Below, piece after piece: positions 1 through 8,774 of a stretch of 64,000 nt of DNA. Where the stretch lies: positions 1 to 64,000 of the forward strand of contig NZ_KE387215.1 in NCBI RefSeq assembly GCF_000430725.1. Direction: 5' to 3'. Numbering within the stretch: the stretch's first letter is position 1; every line of letters begins with the position of its first letter. The translations under genes were made by a program, and so were the position numbers. The notes beneath the pieces were generated by a model. It saw nothing but the letters and a program-made list of their open reading frames with translations, was not told where the DNA came from and did not search any database. This stretch comes from Azohydromonas australica DSM 1124. GTDB lineage: Bacteria > Pseudomonadota > Gammaproteobacteria > Burkholderiales > Burkholderiaceae_C.

Positions 1-2
1 GT

Positions 3-335
3 GTGCCGGTGTCCACCCACCGCATCGATTGGATCGTGACCAACGATCTATCTCAGGATTCCACGGATGCAACACAAGAAGCGTGCGGCATGCGTTGGAA
101 GATTGAGCAGTTTCATCGCGAATTCAAGCAGCTCACTGGAGCGGAAAAATGCCAGTGCCGGCGCGGCCGGATGCAGCGCAACCATATTGCTTGTGCCGTG
201 CTGGTTTGGGATTGCTTGGCAGCTCAGGCGCGACAGGTCGGGAAAACACTCTATCAGCTCAAACGCGAGATGCTGTCCAACTATCTAAGAGCCGAGCTGC
301 GCAGCCCGGCGGTGCGGATGGTGCTCGTTGCGTAA
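3..335 (+). CDS. IS transposase, C-terminal part (cut by window start)
   Basis: This is the last ~110 residues of a DDE transposase of the IS4/IS701 type; the rest lies before the window. The visible part has the WIVTNDLSQ stretch and then RWKIEQFHREFKQLTGAEKC, which matches the region around the third catalytic acidic residue (the E in a Y/W-x-R-x-E-like signature followed by basic residues). The frame is open to the first base, so the apparent start at base 3 is not the real one. The stop is at 333-335. The terminal inverted repeat should lie just after it, but I could not define it without the left end. The next gene is truncated right here, which suggests insertion into it. Confidence 0.75.
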   Translation: MPVSTHRIDWIVTNDLSQDSTDATQEACGMRWKIEQFHREFKQLTGAEKCQCRRGRMQRNHIACAVLVWDCLAAQARQVGKTLYQLKREMLSNYLRAELRSPAVRMVLVA

Positions 336-342
336 GTCCTAA

Positions 343-915
343 GTGATTTTTAGAAAAAATTACCCGAAATTAGATTTTGGTGGTGTTAATGGATTCTTTG
401 TTGAGTCAGTGGTGGCGACAATCGAAGTAAAGTCAGTGTTGGACTCGGTCGCAATGCATCAGGCGGTGTCTGCTGCAGCTAATCTAAAGAGGCTTGAACC
501 AAGTCATGCAAGGTTCGCAACTTTCGGCTGGTTCCCGCCAAAGCCGCTTTCATATGTTATTGCATATTCTGGGCCCGCTAAAATGGCAACTGTCAGGGAA
601 TGGGAAAAGAAAGCAAGACGTGAATTGAATCTGGATCGCGACGAATGGATGCCGAATCATCGTTTGGAGACTGCTGGGCACTGCTTGGATGGCGTCGCCG
701 TTCTTGGTATGGGGGCACATTTTCTTTGTAATAGTCCACTGTTCCCTTCGTCCATTGACGAGCGTGCTCGTTCCTTTTCTTGGGAAGGGGGGCGGGGTGC
801 GCTGTTATTCCTCTTTCTCGCATTGCAAAATGCATGCATGAATATTGAAGGTGCTGATCTTAATTCTAAACCTTACTTGCCCGGTCATGGGTTCAATGGC
901 ACGTTTTTTGACTAA
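343..915 (+). pseudogene. 5'-truncated DUF6602-like gene beside an IS
   Basis: The ~190-residue frame has no credible start: it opens at a GTG only 8 bp after the transposase stop and has no ribosome-binding site. Near its N-terminus it carries FVESVVATIEVKSVLD, the signature I associate with DUF6602, a nuclease-like fold family of unknown function often found among mobile or defence genes. Normally about 60-100 residues precede this motif, so the 5' end appears lost to the insertion sequence. Base composition is visibly AT-richer (codons such as TTT, AAA, GAT) than the flanking genes, which fits horizontal acquisition. The family call is from motif memory and is moderate; the truncation call is stronger. 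Confidence 0.55.
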
Positions 916-1003
916 GTTAGAGAATTCGAAATTAAGAGAATGCCAAGGTGATCCACTGACGCTTTTGGTTCGGTCACTCAATCCATAGCTCATGGTTTCC
1001 TAC

Positions 1004-2350
1004 TCAAAACGCATCCACATACCTTTCCAGTTCCCAAGCGCTGACGTGCCGCGTGTATTCGGCCCATTCCAGCCGCTTGAGCCGCACGAATTCCCGCACC
1101 AGTGCGGGAGAGAGGGCGTTGACCAGCACCTCGTCGGCTTCCAGCGCGTCCAGCGCCTGTGCCAGGCTGTGCGGCAGCGAGCGCAGGCCCAGCTCGGACA
1201 GTGCTTGCGGCGGGGCTTCCAGCAGGTCCACGTCCACGTCCGGACCCGGGTCGAGCTCGTGCTCGATGCCGTCCAGCCCCGCCGCCACCATCCCGGCTAG
1301 CATCAAGTAGGGGTTGGCACTGGCGTCCGGCAGCCGCCACTCGAAGCGGCCGTGCAGATCGCGGACCAGCGCCGTGCGGTTGTCCGGGCCGTGCGCGATG
1401 AACTTGGGCGCGTAGCCGGGGCCGGACAGGGTGGGGCGCAGCCGCTTGTAGGAGTTCACCGTCGGCGCGGCCAGCGCACACAGCGCCGCGCTGTGCGCCA
1501 GCACCCCCGCCACGAAATGCCGCCCCAGCGCCGACAGCGGCCGGCCGCGGTCCACCGCGCCATCGGGCAGGTGCGGCGTGAACAGGCTGCGCGCATCCAC
1601 GCCTTCGCCTTCCCACAGCGACACGTGCACGTGCATGTCGCTGCCCGCCTGGTCCGCGAAGGGTTTGGGCATCAGCGAGAACAGCATCCCGTGCTGCTGC
1701 GCGATGGCGTGCGCCGCCTGCTTGAACAGCATGAACTGGTCCGCGCACGACACCGCGTCGGTGTGGCCGAAGTTCACCTCGTACTGGCCCGGCGCCTCGG
1801 CGTGCTCCAGCTGCATCACGTCCAGCCCGCAGCGCTCCAGCGCCTCGCGCAGCTCGTGAAGGTAGCCGGCCTGGCGCGGCAGGGTCTTCAGGTCGTAGGC
1901 GGGCTTGTCCAGCCGCTCGTGCGCGTCGGCCGGCACGATGCTCTCGCCCTCGCGGCGCAGCAGGAAAAACTCCGGCTCCAGCCCCACCCGCAGCGTCCAG
2001 CCCTGCGCCTCCAGCGGCGACAGCGCGCGGCGCAGCACCTGGCGCGGGTCGGCATCGAAGGGTTCGCCGGCCACGAAGCCGTCGGCCACGATGCGCGCCA
2101 CGCCCGGCAGCCACGGCAACGGCACCAGCGAGGTGGCCTGCCCACGCGCGTGGTAGCGGGCCCGCTCGCCCGTGCGCGGCAGCGCGCTGCCCCAGATGGC
2201 CGGCCCGGCAAAGCCCGCGCCGTCGGTCAGCACGTCGTCCAGGTGCGCCAGCGGTACGAACTTGCCGCGCGCCGCCCCGTGCAGGTCAGTGAACTGCACC
2301 AGCAGCGTGTGGATGCCTTGCTTCTTCAGCCGCTCGCGCAAATCTTTCAT
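1004..2350 (-). CDS. Glutamine synthetase-like protein (gamma-glutamylpolyamine synthetase family)
   Basis: A 448-residue member of the glutamine synthetase superfamily, probably an ATP-dependent gamma-glutamyl ligase acting on an amine rather than ammonia. The N-terminal beta-Grasp part is followed by the catalytic domain with EPEFFLL near residue 125, a metal-binding EVNFGHTDA segment, and MHVHVSLW. It ends in the LEWAEYTRHVSAWELERY tail typical of the GlnT/PuuA-like group. The start ATG overlaps the stop of the upstream aldehyde dehydrogenase (ATGA), so the two are translationally coupled. It is the last gene of the six-gene polyamine operon and the second ligase in it; its substrate may differ from that of the ligase at 5299-6666. 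Confidence 0.8.
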   Translation of the reverse strand: MKDLRERLKKQGIHTLLVQFTDLHGAARGKFVPLAHLDDVLTDGAGFAGPAIWGSALPRTGERARYHARGQATSLVPLPWLPGVARIVADGFVAGEPFDADPRQVLRRALSPLEAQGWTLRVGLEPEFFLLRREGESIVPADAHERLDKPAYDLKTLPRQAGYLHELREALERCGLDVMQLEHAEAPGQYEVNFGHTDAVSCADQFMLFKQAAHAIAQQHGMLFSLMPKPFADQAGSDMHVHVSLWEGEGVDARSLFTPHLPDGAVDRGRPLSALGRHFVAGVLAHSAALCALAAPTVNSYKRLRPTLSGPGYAPKFIAHGPDNRTALVRDLHGRFEWRLPDASANPYLMLAGMVAAGLDGIEHELDPGPDVDVDLLEAPPQALSELGLRSLPHSLAQALDALEADEVLVNALSPALVREFVRLKRLEWAEYTRHVSAWELERYVDAF

Positions 2351-3852
2351 GTGCTTGCTCCGTCAATGCGCAACCAGGTGGTCTTGAGCTCGGTGTACTT
2401 GTCGAAGGCGTGCAGGGATTTGTCCCGCCCGTTGCCGCTCTGCTTGAAGCCGCCGAAGGGCACGGTGATGTCGTCCTCGTCGTACTGGTTGACGTGCACC
2501 GTGCCCGCCCGCAGCGCCCGCGCCACGCGGTGCGCGCGGCTCAGGTGGTCGCTCCAGACGCTGGCCTGCAGCCCGTACGGCGTGGCGTTGGCCATGCGCA
2601 CGGCCTCGGCTTCGTCGCTGAAGCGCAGCACGGCCTGTACCGGCCCGAAGATTTCCTCCTGGGCAATGCGCATGCGGGGGTCTACACCGTCGAAAAGCGT
2701 GGGCTCGACGTAGTACCCGCCGCTGTCCAGTCGCGCCTGCCGCCCGCCCGCCAGCAGCCGCGCGCCCTCGGACTGGCCGGCCTCGATGTAGCCCAGCACC
2801 GTGCGCAGCTGGATGTCGTCCACGATCGCGCCCATGGCCGTGCCCGGCAGCAGCGGATCACCCGGCGCGTGGCGCGGCAGCTGAGCTGCCAGCGCTTCGA
2901 CGAAGCGGTCGGCGATGTCCGCGTGCACCAGCACGCGCGAGGGCGCATTGCAGCTCTCGCCCTGGTTGAAATACATGCTGCCCGCCGCGGTGGCGGCGGC
3001 GCGCTGCAGGTCGGCGCAGTCCGGAAACACGATGAAGGCCGACTTGCCGCCCAGCTCGTTGAACACCCGCTTGAGGTTGCTGCGCCCGGCGTACTCGAGC
3101 ATGCGCCGCCCGGTGCGGGTGGATCCGGTGAAGCCGATGGCGTCCACGTCCATGTGCAGCGCCAGCGCCTCGCCGGCCTCGGCGCCGTGGCCCGGCACCA
3201 CGTTGAACACGCCCGGCGGCAGCCCCGCCTCCAGCGCCAGCTCCGCCAGCCGCAGCGCGGTGAAGGGCGATTTCTCGCTGGGTTTGAGCACCAGCGAGTT
3301 GCCCATGGCCAGCGCCGGCGCGATCTTCCAGGCCGCCATGATCATCGGGTAGTTCCACGGCACGATCGCCCCGACCACGCCGACGGGCTCGCGCGTGATC
3401 AGCGCCAGCGCCGTCTCCGCCGTCGGCGCGATCTCGTCGTAGCGCTTGTCCAGCGCCTCGGCGTACCAGGCGATGCAGCGCGCCGTGGCCGGCACGTCCA
3501 CCGTCAGCGCATGGCCGATGGGCTTGCCCATGTCCAGCGTCTCCAGCAGCGCCAGCTCCTCGCGCGCGCCGAGGACAGCCTCGGCGAAGCGCTGCAGCAC
3601 CTTCTTGCGCGCCGCGGGCGGCTGCTTCGCCCAGCGCCGGTCCTCGAAGGCGGCGCGGGCGCTGCGCACGGCAGCGTCGACGTCGGCCTCGCGGCCACGT
3701 GCCACCGCGCCCAGCAGCCGGCCGTCCACGGGCGAGTATTTGTCATAAGACACGCTGTCGACTGCTTCGACGCGGCGGCCGTCGATGAAGCAGCGGCCGT
3801 CCGGGCGCACCTCGGCGGCGCGGGCATGCCAGTCGATGGCAGGGCGGTTCAT
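2347..3852 (-). CDS. Aldehyde dehydrogenase (gamma-glutamyl-aminobutyraldehyde type, PuuC-like)
   Basis: A 501-residue NAD(P)-dependent aldehyde dehydrogenase, full length. The nucleotide-binding VPWNYP motif is near residue 165, the general base Glu is in ELGGKS (about E266), and the nucleophile is the Cys in NQGESC (about C301). The C-terminal NQYDEDDITVPFGGFKQSGNGRD is typical of the PuuC/KauB group. In this setting it should oxidise the aldehyde made by the neighbouring aminotransferase, for example gamma-glutamyl-aminobutyraldehyde or 4-aminobutyraldehyde. The start is the ATG at 3852, 23 bp after the aminotransferase stop; the open frame extends far upstream but that is antisense-type GC-rich noise. 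Exact substrate is inferred from context. Confidence 0.88.
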   Translation of the reverse strand: MNRPAIDWHARAAEVRPDGRCFIDGRRVEAVDSVSYDKYSPVDGRLLGAVARGREADVDAAVRSARAAFEDRRWAKQPPAARKKVLQRFAEAVLGAREELALLETLDMGKPIGHALTVDVPATARCIAWYAEALDKRYDEIAPTAETALALITREPVGVVGAIVPWNYPMIMAAWKIAPALAMGNSLVLKPSEKSPFTALRLAELALEAGLPPGVFNVVPGHGAEAGEALALHMDVDAIGFTGSTRTGRRMLEYAGRSNLKRVFNELGGKSAFIVFPDCADLQRAAATAAGSMYFNQGESCNAPSRVLVHADIADRFVEALAAQLPRHAPGDPLLPGTAMGAIVDDIQLRTVLGYIEAGQSEGARLLAGGRQARLDSGGYYVEPTLFDGVDPRMRIAQEEIFGPVQAVLRFSDEAEAVRMANATPYGLQASVWSDHLSRAHRVARALRAGTVHVNQYDEDDITVPFGGFKQSGNGRDKSLHAFDKYTELKTTWLRIDGAST

Positions 3853-3875
3853 GGGGGCTCCTTGGGGCAGGGCGT

Positions 3876-5273
3876 TCAGAGCCAGCCGTTGCGCTGGGCA
3901 TCGGCCAGGGTCAGGTCGAGGCAGTGCCGGATTAGCGCCGCCATCTCGTCGAGCTGCGCGCGGGTGATGACCAGCGGCGGGGCGACGATCATGCGTTCGC
4001 CCACGGCGCGCATGATCAGCCCGTTGCCGAAGCAGTGGCCGCGGCAGACCATCGCGATGTCGAGCTCCGGCGCGAAGGGCTCGTTGGTGCCCTTGTCGCG
4101 CACCAGCGTCAACGCGCCCATCAGCCCGCAGGTCTGCACCTCGCCCACCAGCGGGTGCTCGGCGATCTGGCCGTAGAGCTCGGCCATGTAGGGGCCGGTC
4201 TCCTCGCGCACGCGCTCCACCAGCTTCAGCTCGCGGATCAGGTTCAGGTTGGCCACGCCCACGGCGCAGGCCACCGGGTGGCCGGAGTAGGTGTAGCCGT
4301 GGGTGAACTCGCCGCCTTTCTCGATCAGCGCCTCCGCCACCCGCTGGCCCACCATCACGCCGCCCAGCGGCACGTAGCCGCTGGTCACGCCCTTGGCGAA
4401 GGTGATGAGATCCGGCTTGGTGCCGAAGCGCTCGCAGCCGAACCACTGGCCGGTGCGCCCGAAACCGCAGATGACCTCGTCGCTGACCAGCAGGATTCCG
4501 TAGCGGTCGCAGATGCGCTGGATCTCCGGCCAATAGCTGTCCGGCGGCACGATCACGCCGCCCGCGCCCTGCACCGGCTCGCCGATGAACGCGGCCACGT
4601 TCTCGGCGCCGATCTCCAGGATCTTGTCTTCCAGCCACCGGGCCGCCTGCAGCCCGAAGTCCTCGCGCGAGAGGCCCAGGCGCCGTCCGTGCTCCCACCA
4701 GTGCGGCTGCTCGATGTGCACGATGCCCGGAATGGGCAGCCCGCCCTGTTCGTGCATGCCCCGCATGCCGCCCAGCGACGCGCCGGCCATGGTCGAGCCG
4801 TGGTAGCCGTTCCAGCGGCTGATGATCACCTGCCGCTGCGGCTGGCCCATCAGCGCCCAGTAGCGCCGCACCATGCGCACCACCGTGTCGTTGCTCTCCG
4901 AGCCCGAGCCGGCGAAGAAGAAGTGCTGGAACTGCGGCGGCGCGAGCTGCGCCAGCAGCTCCGCCAGCTCGATGGCCGGCGGCGTGCTGGTCTGGAAGAA
5001 GCTGTTGTAGAAGGGCAGCTCCTGCAGTTGGCGCGTGGCGGCGTCGATCAGCGGCTGCTGCCCGTAGCCCACGTTCACGCACCACAGGCCCGACATCGCG
5101 TCGAGGATGCGCTGGCCCTCGCTGTCCCAGAGGTAGATGCCCTCGCCGCGGGTGACGATGCGCGCGCCGCGCGCCGCCAGCGCCTTGAAGTCGGTGAAGG
5201 GGTGCAGGAAATGCGCCGCGTCGGCGGCCTGCCAGTCGCGGGTGCTGCGTCCGCGGTAGAGGTGGTCGGTCAT
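3876..5273 (-). CDS. spuC: Putrescine--pyruvate aminotransferase (SpuC-like)
   Basis: A 465-residue class III PLP-dependent aminotransferase of the cytosol. It has the GSGSESNDT phosphate-binding loop (about 122-130), the SDEVICGFGRTG segment with the PLP-contacting Asp near 265, and the Schiff-base lysine in FAKGVTSG (about K294). The N-terminal DAAHFLHPFTDF and the WNGYHGST stretch match the putrescine/omega-amino acid group typified by Pseudomonas SpuC, which moves an amino group from putrescine to pyruvate. It sits between the glutamine-synthetase-like gene and the aldehyde dehydrogenase, the expected order for a transaminase route. It could also accept other diamines. Confidence 0.87.
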   Translation of the reverse strand: MTDHLYRGRSTRDWQAADAAHFLHPFTDFKALAARGARIVTRGEGIYLWDSEGQRILDAMSGLWCVNVGYGQQPLIDAATRQLQELPFYNSFFQTSTPPAIELAELLAQLAPPQFQHFFFAGSGSESNDTVVRMVRRYWALMGQPQRQVIISRWNGYHGSTMAGASLGGMRGMHEQGGLPIPGIVHIEQPHWWEHGRRLGLSREDFGLQAARWLEDKILEIGAENVAAFIGEPVQGAGGVIVPPDSYWPEIQRICDRYGILLVSDEVICGFGRTGQWFGCERFGTKPDLITFAKGVTSGYVPLGGVMVGQRVAEALIEKGGEFTHGYTYSGHPVACAVGVANLNLIRELKLVERVREETGPYMAELYGQIAEHPLVGEVQTCGLMGALTLVRDKGTNEPFAPELDIAMVCRGHCFGNGLIMRAVGERMIVAPPLVITRAQLDEMAALIRHCLDLTLADAQRNGWL

Positions 5274-5298
5274 GGCTCCTCCTTGTGCGTGTGTTGTC

Positions 5299-6666
5299 TC
5301 AGACGTGCAGCAGCAGGTGCTCGCGCTCCCAGGGCGAGATCACCTTCATGAACTCGGCGAACTCGGTTTCCTTGACCTCGGTGTAGACGGTGACGAACTC
5401 CTCGCCCAGCACCTCGGCCAGCGCCTCTTCCGCACGCAGCTTCTCCAGCGCCTCGCCCAGGCTGCGCGGCAGCGCGTAGTCGCCCAGGTACGCATCGCCC
5501 TTGCACTCGGGCGTGGGCTCGATGCGGTTCTTGATGCCCAGCCAGCCGCAGGCCAGCGTGGCCGCCAATGCCACATACGGGTTGGCGTCGGCGCCCACGA
5601 CGCGGTTTTCCACCCGCCGCGCCGCCGGCGGCGCCACCGGCGAGCGGATGCCCACGGTGCGGTTGTCGGTTCCCCACTGGATGTTGATCGGCGCGGCCGT
5701 GAAGCGCGCCAGGCGCCGGTAGCTGTTGACGTAGGGCGCGAACAGCGCCATGGCCGCGGGCACGTACTTCTGCAGCCCGCCGATGTACCAGTAGAACTCG
5801 CGGCTGGGGCTGCCGTCGGCGTTGCTGAAGATGTTGAGCCCTGTGTCCTTGCGCAGCACGCTCTGGTGGATGTGCATGGCGCTGCCGGGCTCGCCGGCGA
5901 TGGGTTTGGCCATGAAGGTGGCGAACATGTCGTGCCGCATGGCCGCCTCGCGCACCGTGCGCTTGAAGAAGAAGACTTCGTCCGCCAGCCCCAGCGGGTG
6001 GGCGTGGAAGAAGTTGATCTCCATCTGCCCGGCGCCGATCTCGTGGATCAGCGTGTCCACGTTCAGCTCCATCTTCTCGCAGTAGTCGTAGACGTCCTCG
6101 AACAGCGGGTCGAACTCGTTGACCGCATCGATGGAGTAGGCCTGGCGCGAGGTCTCGGCGCGTCCGCTGCGCCCGATGGGCGGCTTCAGCGGCATGTCGG
6201 GGTCGGTGTTGCGCGCCACCAGGTAGAACTCCAGCTCCGGCGCCACCACCGGCTCCAGCCCTGCGGCGGCGTACAGGTCGCACACCCGGCGCAGCACCGA
6301 GCGGGGGGCGAAGGGCACCAGCCGCCCGTCGCGGTCGAAGCAGTCGTGAATGACCTGGGCGGTGGGGTCGGTGGCCCAGGGAACGATGCGCACCGTGGCC
6401 GGGTCGGGGCGCAGGTGCATGTCTCGGTCGGTGGGGGTGATGACGTCGTAGTAGGGGCCTTCTTCCGGGAACTCGCCCGTCACCCCCATCGCCACCACGA
6501 TTTCCGGGAGCCGCATCCCGCGGTCCTCGGTGAACTTCTGGCGCGGCAGGATCTTGCCTCTGGCCACGCCGGTGAGGTCAGGCACCAGGCACTCGATCTC
6601 CGTGACGCGGTGCTGGTCCAGCCAGTGTTCCAGGTCGCTGTACGTGAAGTCCTTGCGTTCCGCCAT
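5299..6666 (-). CDS. puuA: Gamma-glutamylpolyamine synthetase (glutamine synthetase family)
   Basis: A 455-residue glutamine-synthetase-fold ligase. The N-terminal part reads IECLVPDLTGVARGK, the catalytic part has APELEFYLV, then IGAGQMEINFFH and MHIHQSV metal/ATP segments, and RIEPTPECKGDAY near the C-terminus. This composition is that of PuuA/SpuB-type enzymes that join glutamate to putrescine or another amine, protecting the amine during oxidation. The stop is 25 bp before spuC, and the PuuD-type amidase gene ends 3 bp upstream of this start, so all are one transcript. The adjacent PuuD-type hydrolase removes the glutamyl group at the end of the route, which strongly supports the assignment. 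Confidence 0.85.
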   Translation of the reverse strand: MAERKDFTYSDLEHWLDQHRVTEIECLVPDLTGVARGKILPRQKFTEDRGMRLPEIVVAMGVTGEFPEEGPYYDVITPTDRDMHLRPDPATVRIVPWATDPTAQVIHDCFDRDGRLVPFAPRSVLRRVCDLYAAAGLEPVVAPELEFYLVARNTDPDMPLKPPIGRSGRAETSRQAYSIDAVNEFDPLFEDVYDYCEKMELNVDTLIHEIGAGQMEINFFHAHPLGLADEVFFFKRTVREAAMRHDMFATFMAKPIAGEPGSAMHIHQSVLRKDTGLNIFSNADGSPSREFYWYIGGLQKYVPAAMALFAPYVNSYRRLARFTAAPINIQWGTDNRTVGIRSPVAPPAARRVENRVVGADANPYVALAATLACGWLGIKNRIEPTPECKGDAYLGDYALPRSLGEALEKLRAEEALAEVLGEEFVTVYTEVKETEFAEFMKVISPWEREHLLLHV

Positions 6667-6669
6667 AGG

Positions 6670-7449
6670 CTATTCCTCCTGTCGGTTGTGGCGGCGAGCC
6701 GCCCGTTCGCTGCATGCCAGCCCGAAGGCCCGCAGCAGCCGCATCGATACCGGGTTGTCCTGGGCACGCCATTCCGGATGCCACTGCACGCCCAGCGCGA
6801 AATCCATGCCATGCACGGAAAAGGCCTCGACCAGCCCGTCCGGTGCGCGCGCCTCCACGCGCAGCCCCGGGGCGAGCCGGTTCACCGCCTGCCCGTGCAC
6901 CGAGTTGACGCGGAAGGCCGCGTCCCGCACTACCGTCTCCAGCAGCCCGCCGGGTTCCACGCGCACCTCGTGCGCCGGCGCGTACTGCGACTCCGCCGTC
7001 TCACCCTGGCCGCGGTGGTCCGCGTAGCCGGGCAGGGCGTGCACCGCCTGGTGCAGGCTCCCGCCCAGCGCCACGTTGAGCTCCTGCGCGCCGCGGCAGA
7101 TCGCCAGCAGCGGCAGCCGGCGCTCGACGAGGCGGGGAATGAAGGGCAGCGTCCACGCGTCGCGCGCCGGGTCCAGCGGCAGCGTGGCGTCGTGCACCGC
7201 CTCGCCGAAGTGGCTGGGATGCACGTTGGACGGCGAGCCCGTGAGCAGCACGCCGTCGGCCAGGTCCAGCAGCGGATCCAGCTCCTGCACCGAGGCGTCG
7301 GGCACCACCAGCGGCAGCGCGCCGGCCAGCCGCACGGCCGCCACGTACTTGGCGCCAGCGACGTGGAAGGGGTGCTGTCCCAGCACCCGGTTGCAGGCCG
7401 GCACCAGCACCACCGGCAGCGGCCGCGTCGTGGCTAACGCAGTGCTCAT
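6670..7449 (-). CDS. puuD: Gamma-glutamyl-gamma-aminobutyrate hydrolase (class I amidotransferase fold)
   Basis: A 259-residue peptidase C26 protein. The catalytic cysteine is in AICRGAQELN (about C118) and the His is in GVQWHPEW near residue 226, both hallmarks of PuuD/SpuA. It cleaves gamma-glutamyl-GABA to glutamate and GABA in the cytosol, the last step of the glutamylated putrescine pathway. The chosen ATG at 7449 overlaps the stop of the upstream aminotransferase by 4 bp (ATGA). The C-terminus is short and Arg/His-rich (ARRHNRQEE). Length matches the family. Confidence 0.9.
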   Translation of the reverse strand: MSTALATTRPLPVVLVPACNRVLGQHPFHVAGAKYVAAVRLAGALPLVVPDASVQELDPLLDLADGVLLTGSPSNVHPSHFGEAVHDATLPLDPARDAWTLPFIPRLVERRLPLLAICRGAQELNVALGGSLHQAVHALPGYADHRGQGETAESQYAPAHEVRVEPGGLLETVVRDAAFRVNSVHGQAVNRLAPGLRVEARAPDGLVEAFSVHGMDFALGVQWHPEWRAQDNPVSMRLLRAFGLACSERAARRHNRQEE

Positions 7450-8774
7450 GCCGCGCGGCGCAGCGCGCCGGAGAGCACGTCCACGATGCGGTCGATGTGG
7501 CTCTTCTCGATGATCAGCGGCGGCGACAGCGCGATGGTGTCGCCCGTGGTGCGGATCAGGACGCCTTGCTCCCAGCAGTCCAGGAACACGTTGAAGGCGC
7601 GCTTGGCCGGCGCGTCGGGCAGGGGCGCCAGCTCCACGCCGCCCACCAGGCCGATGTTGCGCACGTCCACCACGTGCGGCAGGCCCTTGAGGGAGTGCAG
7701 CGCCTGGCCGAAGTAGTCGTGCAGCTCGCCGGCGCGCGTGAGCAGCTGTTCTTCCTCGTAGGTCTGCAGCGTGGCCAGCGCCGCCGCGCAGGCCAGCGGG
7801 TGCGCCGAATACGTGTAGCCGTGCGGGAACTCGATCAGCTGCTCCGGCCCGTGCATGAAGGCGTCGTGGATGGAGCGCCGGGCGAACACCGCGCCCATGG
7901 GTACGCAGCCGTTGGTCAGGCCCTTGGCCACGGTCATGAGGTCGGGCGTGACGCCGAAGGTCTGCGCCCCGAAAGGCTGCCCGGTGCGCCCGAAGCCGGT
8001 GATGACCTCGTCGAAGATCAGCAGGATGCCGTGGCGGTCGCAGATCTCGCGCAGCCGCTGCAGGTAGCCCACGGGCGGCAGCAGCACGCCGGTGGAGCCG
8101 GCCACGGGCTCGACGATCACCGCGGCGATGGTGCTGGGGTCGTGCAGCGCGCACAGCCGCTCCAGGTCGTCCGCCAGCTCCGCACCGTGCGCCGGCTGGC
8201 CGAAGCTGTAGGCGTTGCGCGCGGGGTCGTGGGTGTGGCGCAGGTGGTCCACGCCGGTGAGCAGGGTGCCGAACAGCTTGCGGTTGCCGACGATGCCGCC
8301 CACCGAGATGCCGCCGAAGTTCACGCCGTGGTAGCCGCGCTCGCGTCCGATCAGCCGGGTGCGGCTGCCCTCGCCGCGCACGCGGTGGTAGGCCAGCGCC
8401 ATCTTCAGCGCCGTTTCCACCGACTCGGAGCCTGAGTTGGTGAAGAACACCCGGTCCAGCCCCGGCGGCGTCAGCTTCACCAGTTCCTCGGCCAGCTCGA
8501 AGGCCTGCGGATGGCCCATCTGGAACGGCGGCGCGTAGTCCAGCACCGAGGCCTGCTGCGCGATGGCCTGCACGATGCGCGGGCGCGCATGGCCGGCGTT
8601 GACGCACCACAGGCCCGCCACGCCATCGAGCACCTGCCGTCCTTCGGGCGTCCAGTAGTGCATGCCTTCGGCACGGGCCAGCAGCCGTGGCGCCTGCTTG
8701 AACTGCCGGTTGGCCGTGAACGGCATCCAGTGGGCGTCGAGGGAAGGGCTGTGGTCGGTGCGATCGGTGGTCAT
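7446..8774 (-). CDS. Omega-amino acid--pyruvate aminotransferase (class III)
   Basis: A 442-residue PLP enzyme, first gene of the polyamine operon. It has the TNSGSESVETALKMA loop (about 112-126), FDEVITGFGRTG (about 254-265) and the PLP lysine in VAKGLTNG (about K284). The opening LDAHWMPFTANRQFK is characteristic of beta-alanine/omega-amino acid:pyruvate aminotransferases. It likely deaminates the omega-amino acid (beta-alanine or GABA) produced by the rest of the cluster, giving a semialdehyde. It is a paralogue of spuC two genes downstream but clearly of a different subgroup. A divergent promoter region separates it from mxaR. Confidence 0.87.
   Translation of the reverse strand: MTTDRTDHSPSLDAHWMPFTANRQFKQAPRLLARAEGMHYWTPEGRQVLDGVAGLWCVNAGHARPRIVQAIAQQASVLDYAPPFQMGHPQAFELAEELVKLTPPGLDRVFFTNSGSESVETALKMALAYHRVRGEGSRTRLIGRERGYHGVNFGGISVGGIVGNRKLFGTLLTGVDHLRHTHDPARNAYSFGQPAHGAELADDLERLCALHDPSTIAAVIVEPVAGSTGVLLPPVGYLQRLREICDRHGILLIFDEVITGFGRTGQPFGAQTFGVTPDLMTVAKGLTNGCVPMGAVFARRSIHDAFMHGPEQLIEFPHGYTYSAHPLACAAALATLQTYEEEQLLTRAGELHDYFGQALHSLKGLPHVVDVRNIGLVGGVELAPLPDAPAKRAFNVFLDCWEQGVLIRTTGDTIALSPPLIIEKSHIDRIVDVLSGALRRAA

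Noticed and set aside
2347-5085. Fusion of the aldehyde dehydrogenase with a long N-terminal domain
   Set aside because: The open frame upstream of 3852 lies wholly within spuC in another frame; the enzyme has a normal N-terminus at ATG 3852.
5272-7437. Very long open frames on the plus strand opposite the polyamine genes, and similar ones opposite box, mxa and importer genes
   Set aside because: They mirror the codon pattern of clear enzymes on the other strand and encode low-complexity Arg/Ala/His-rich sequences, the usual artefact of very high GC.
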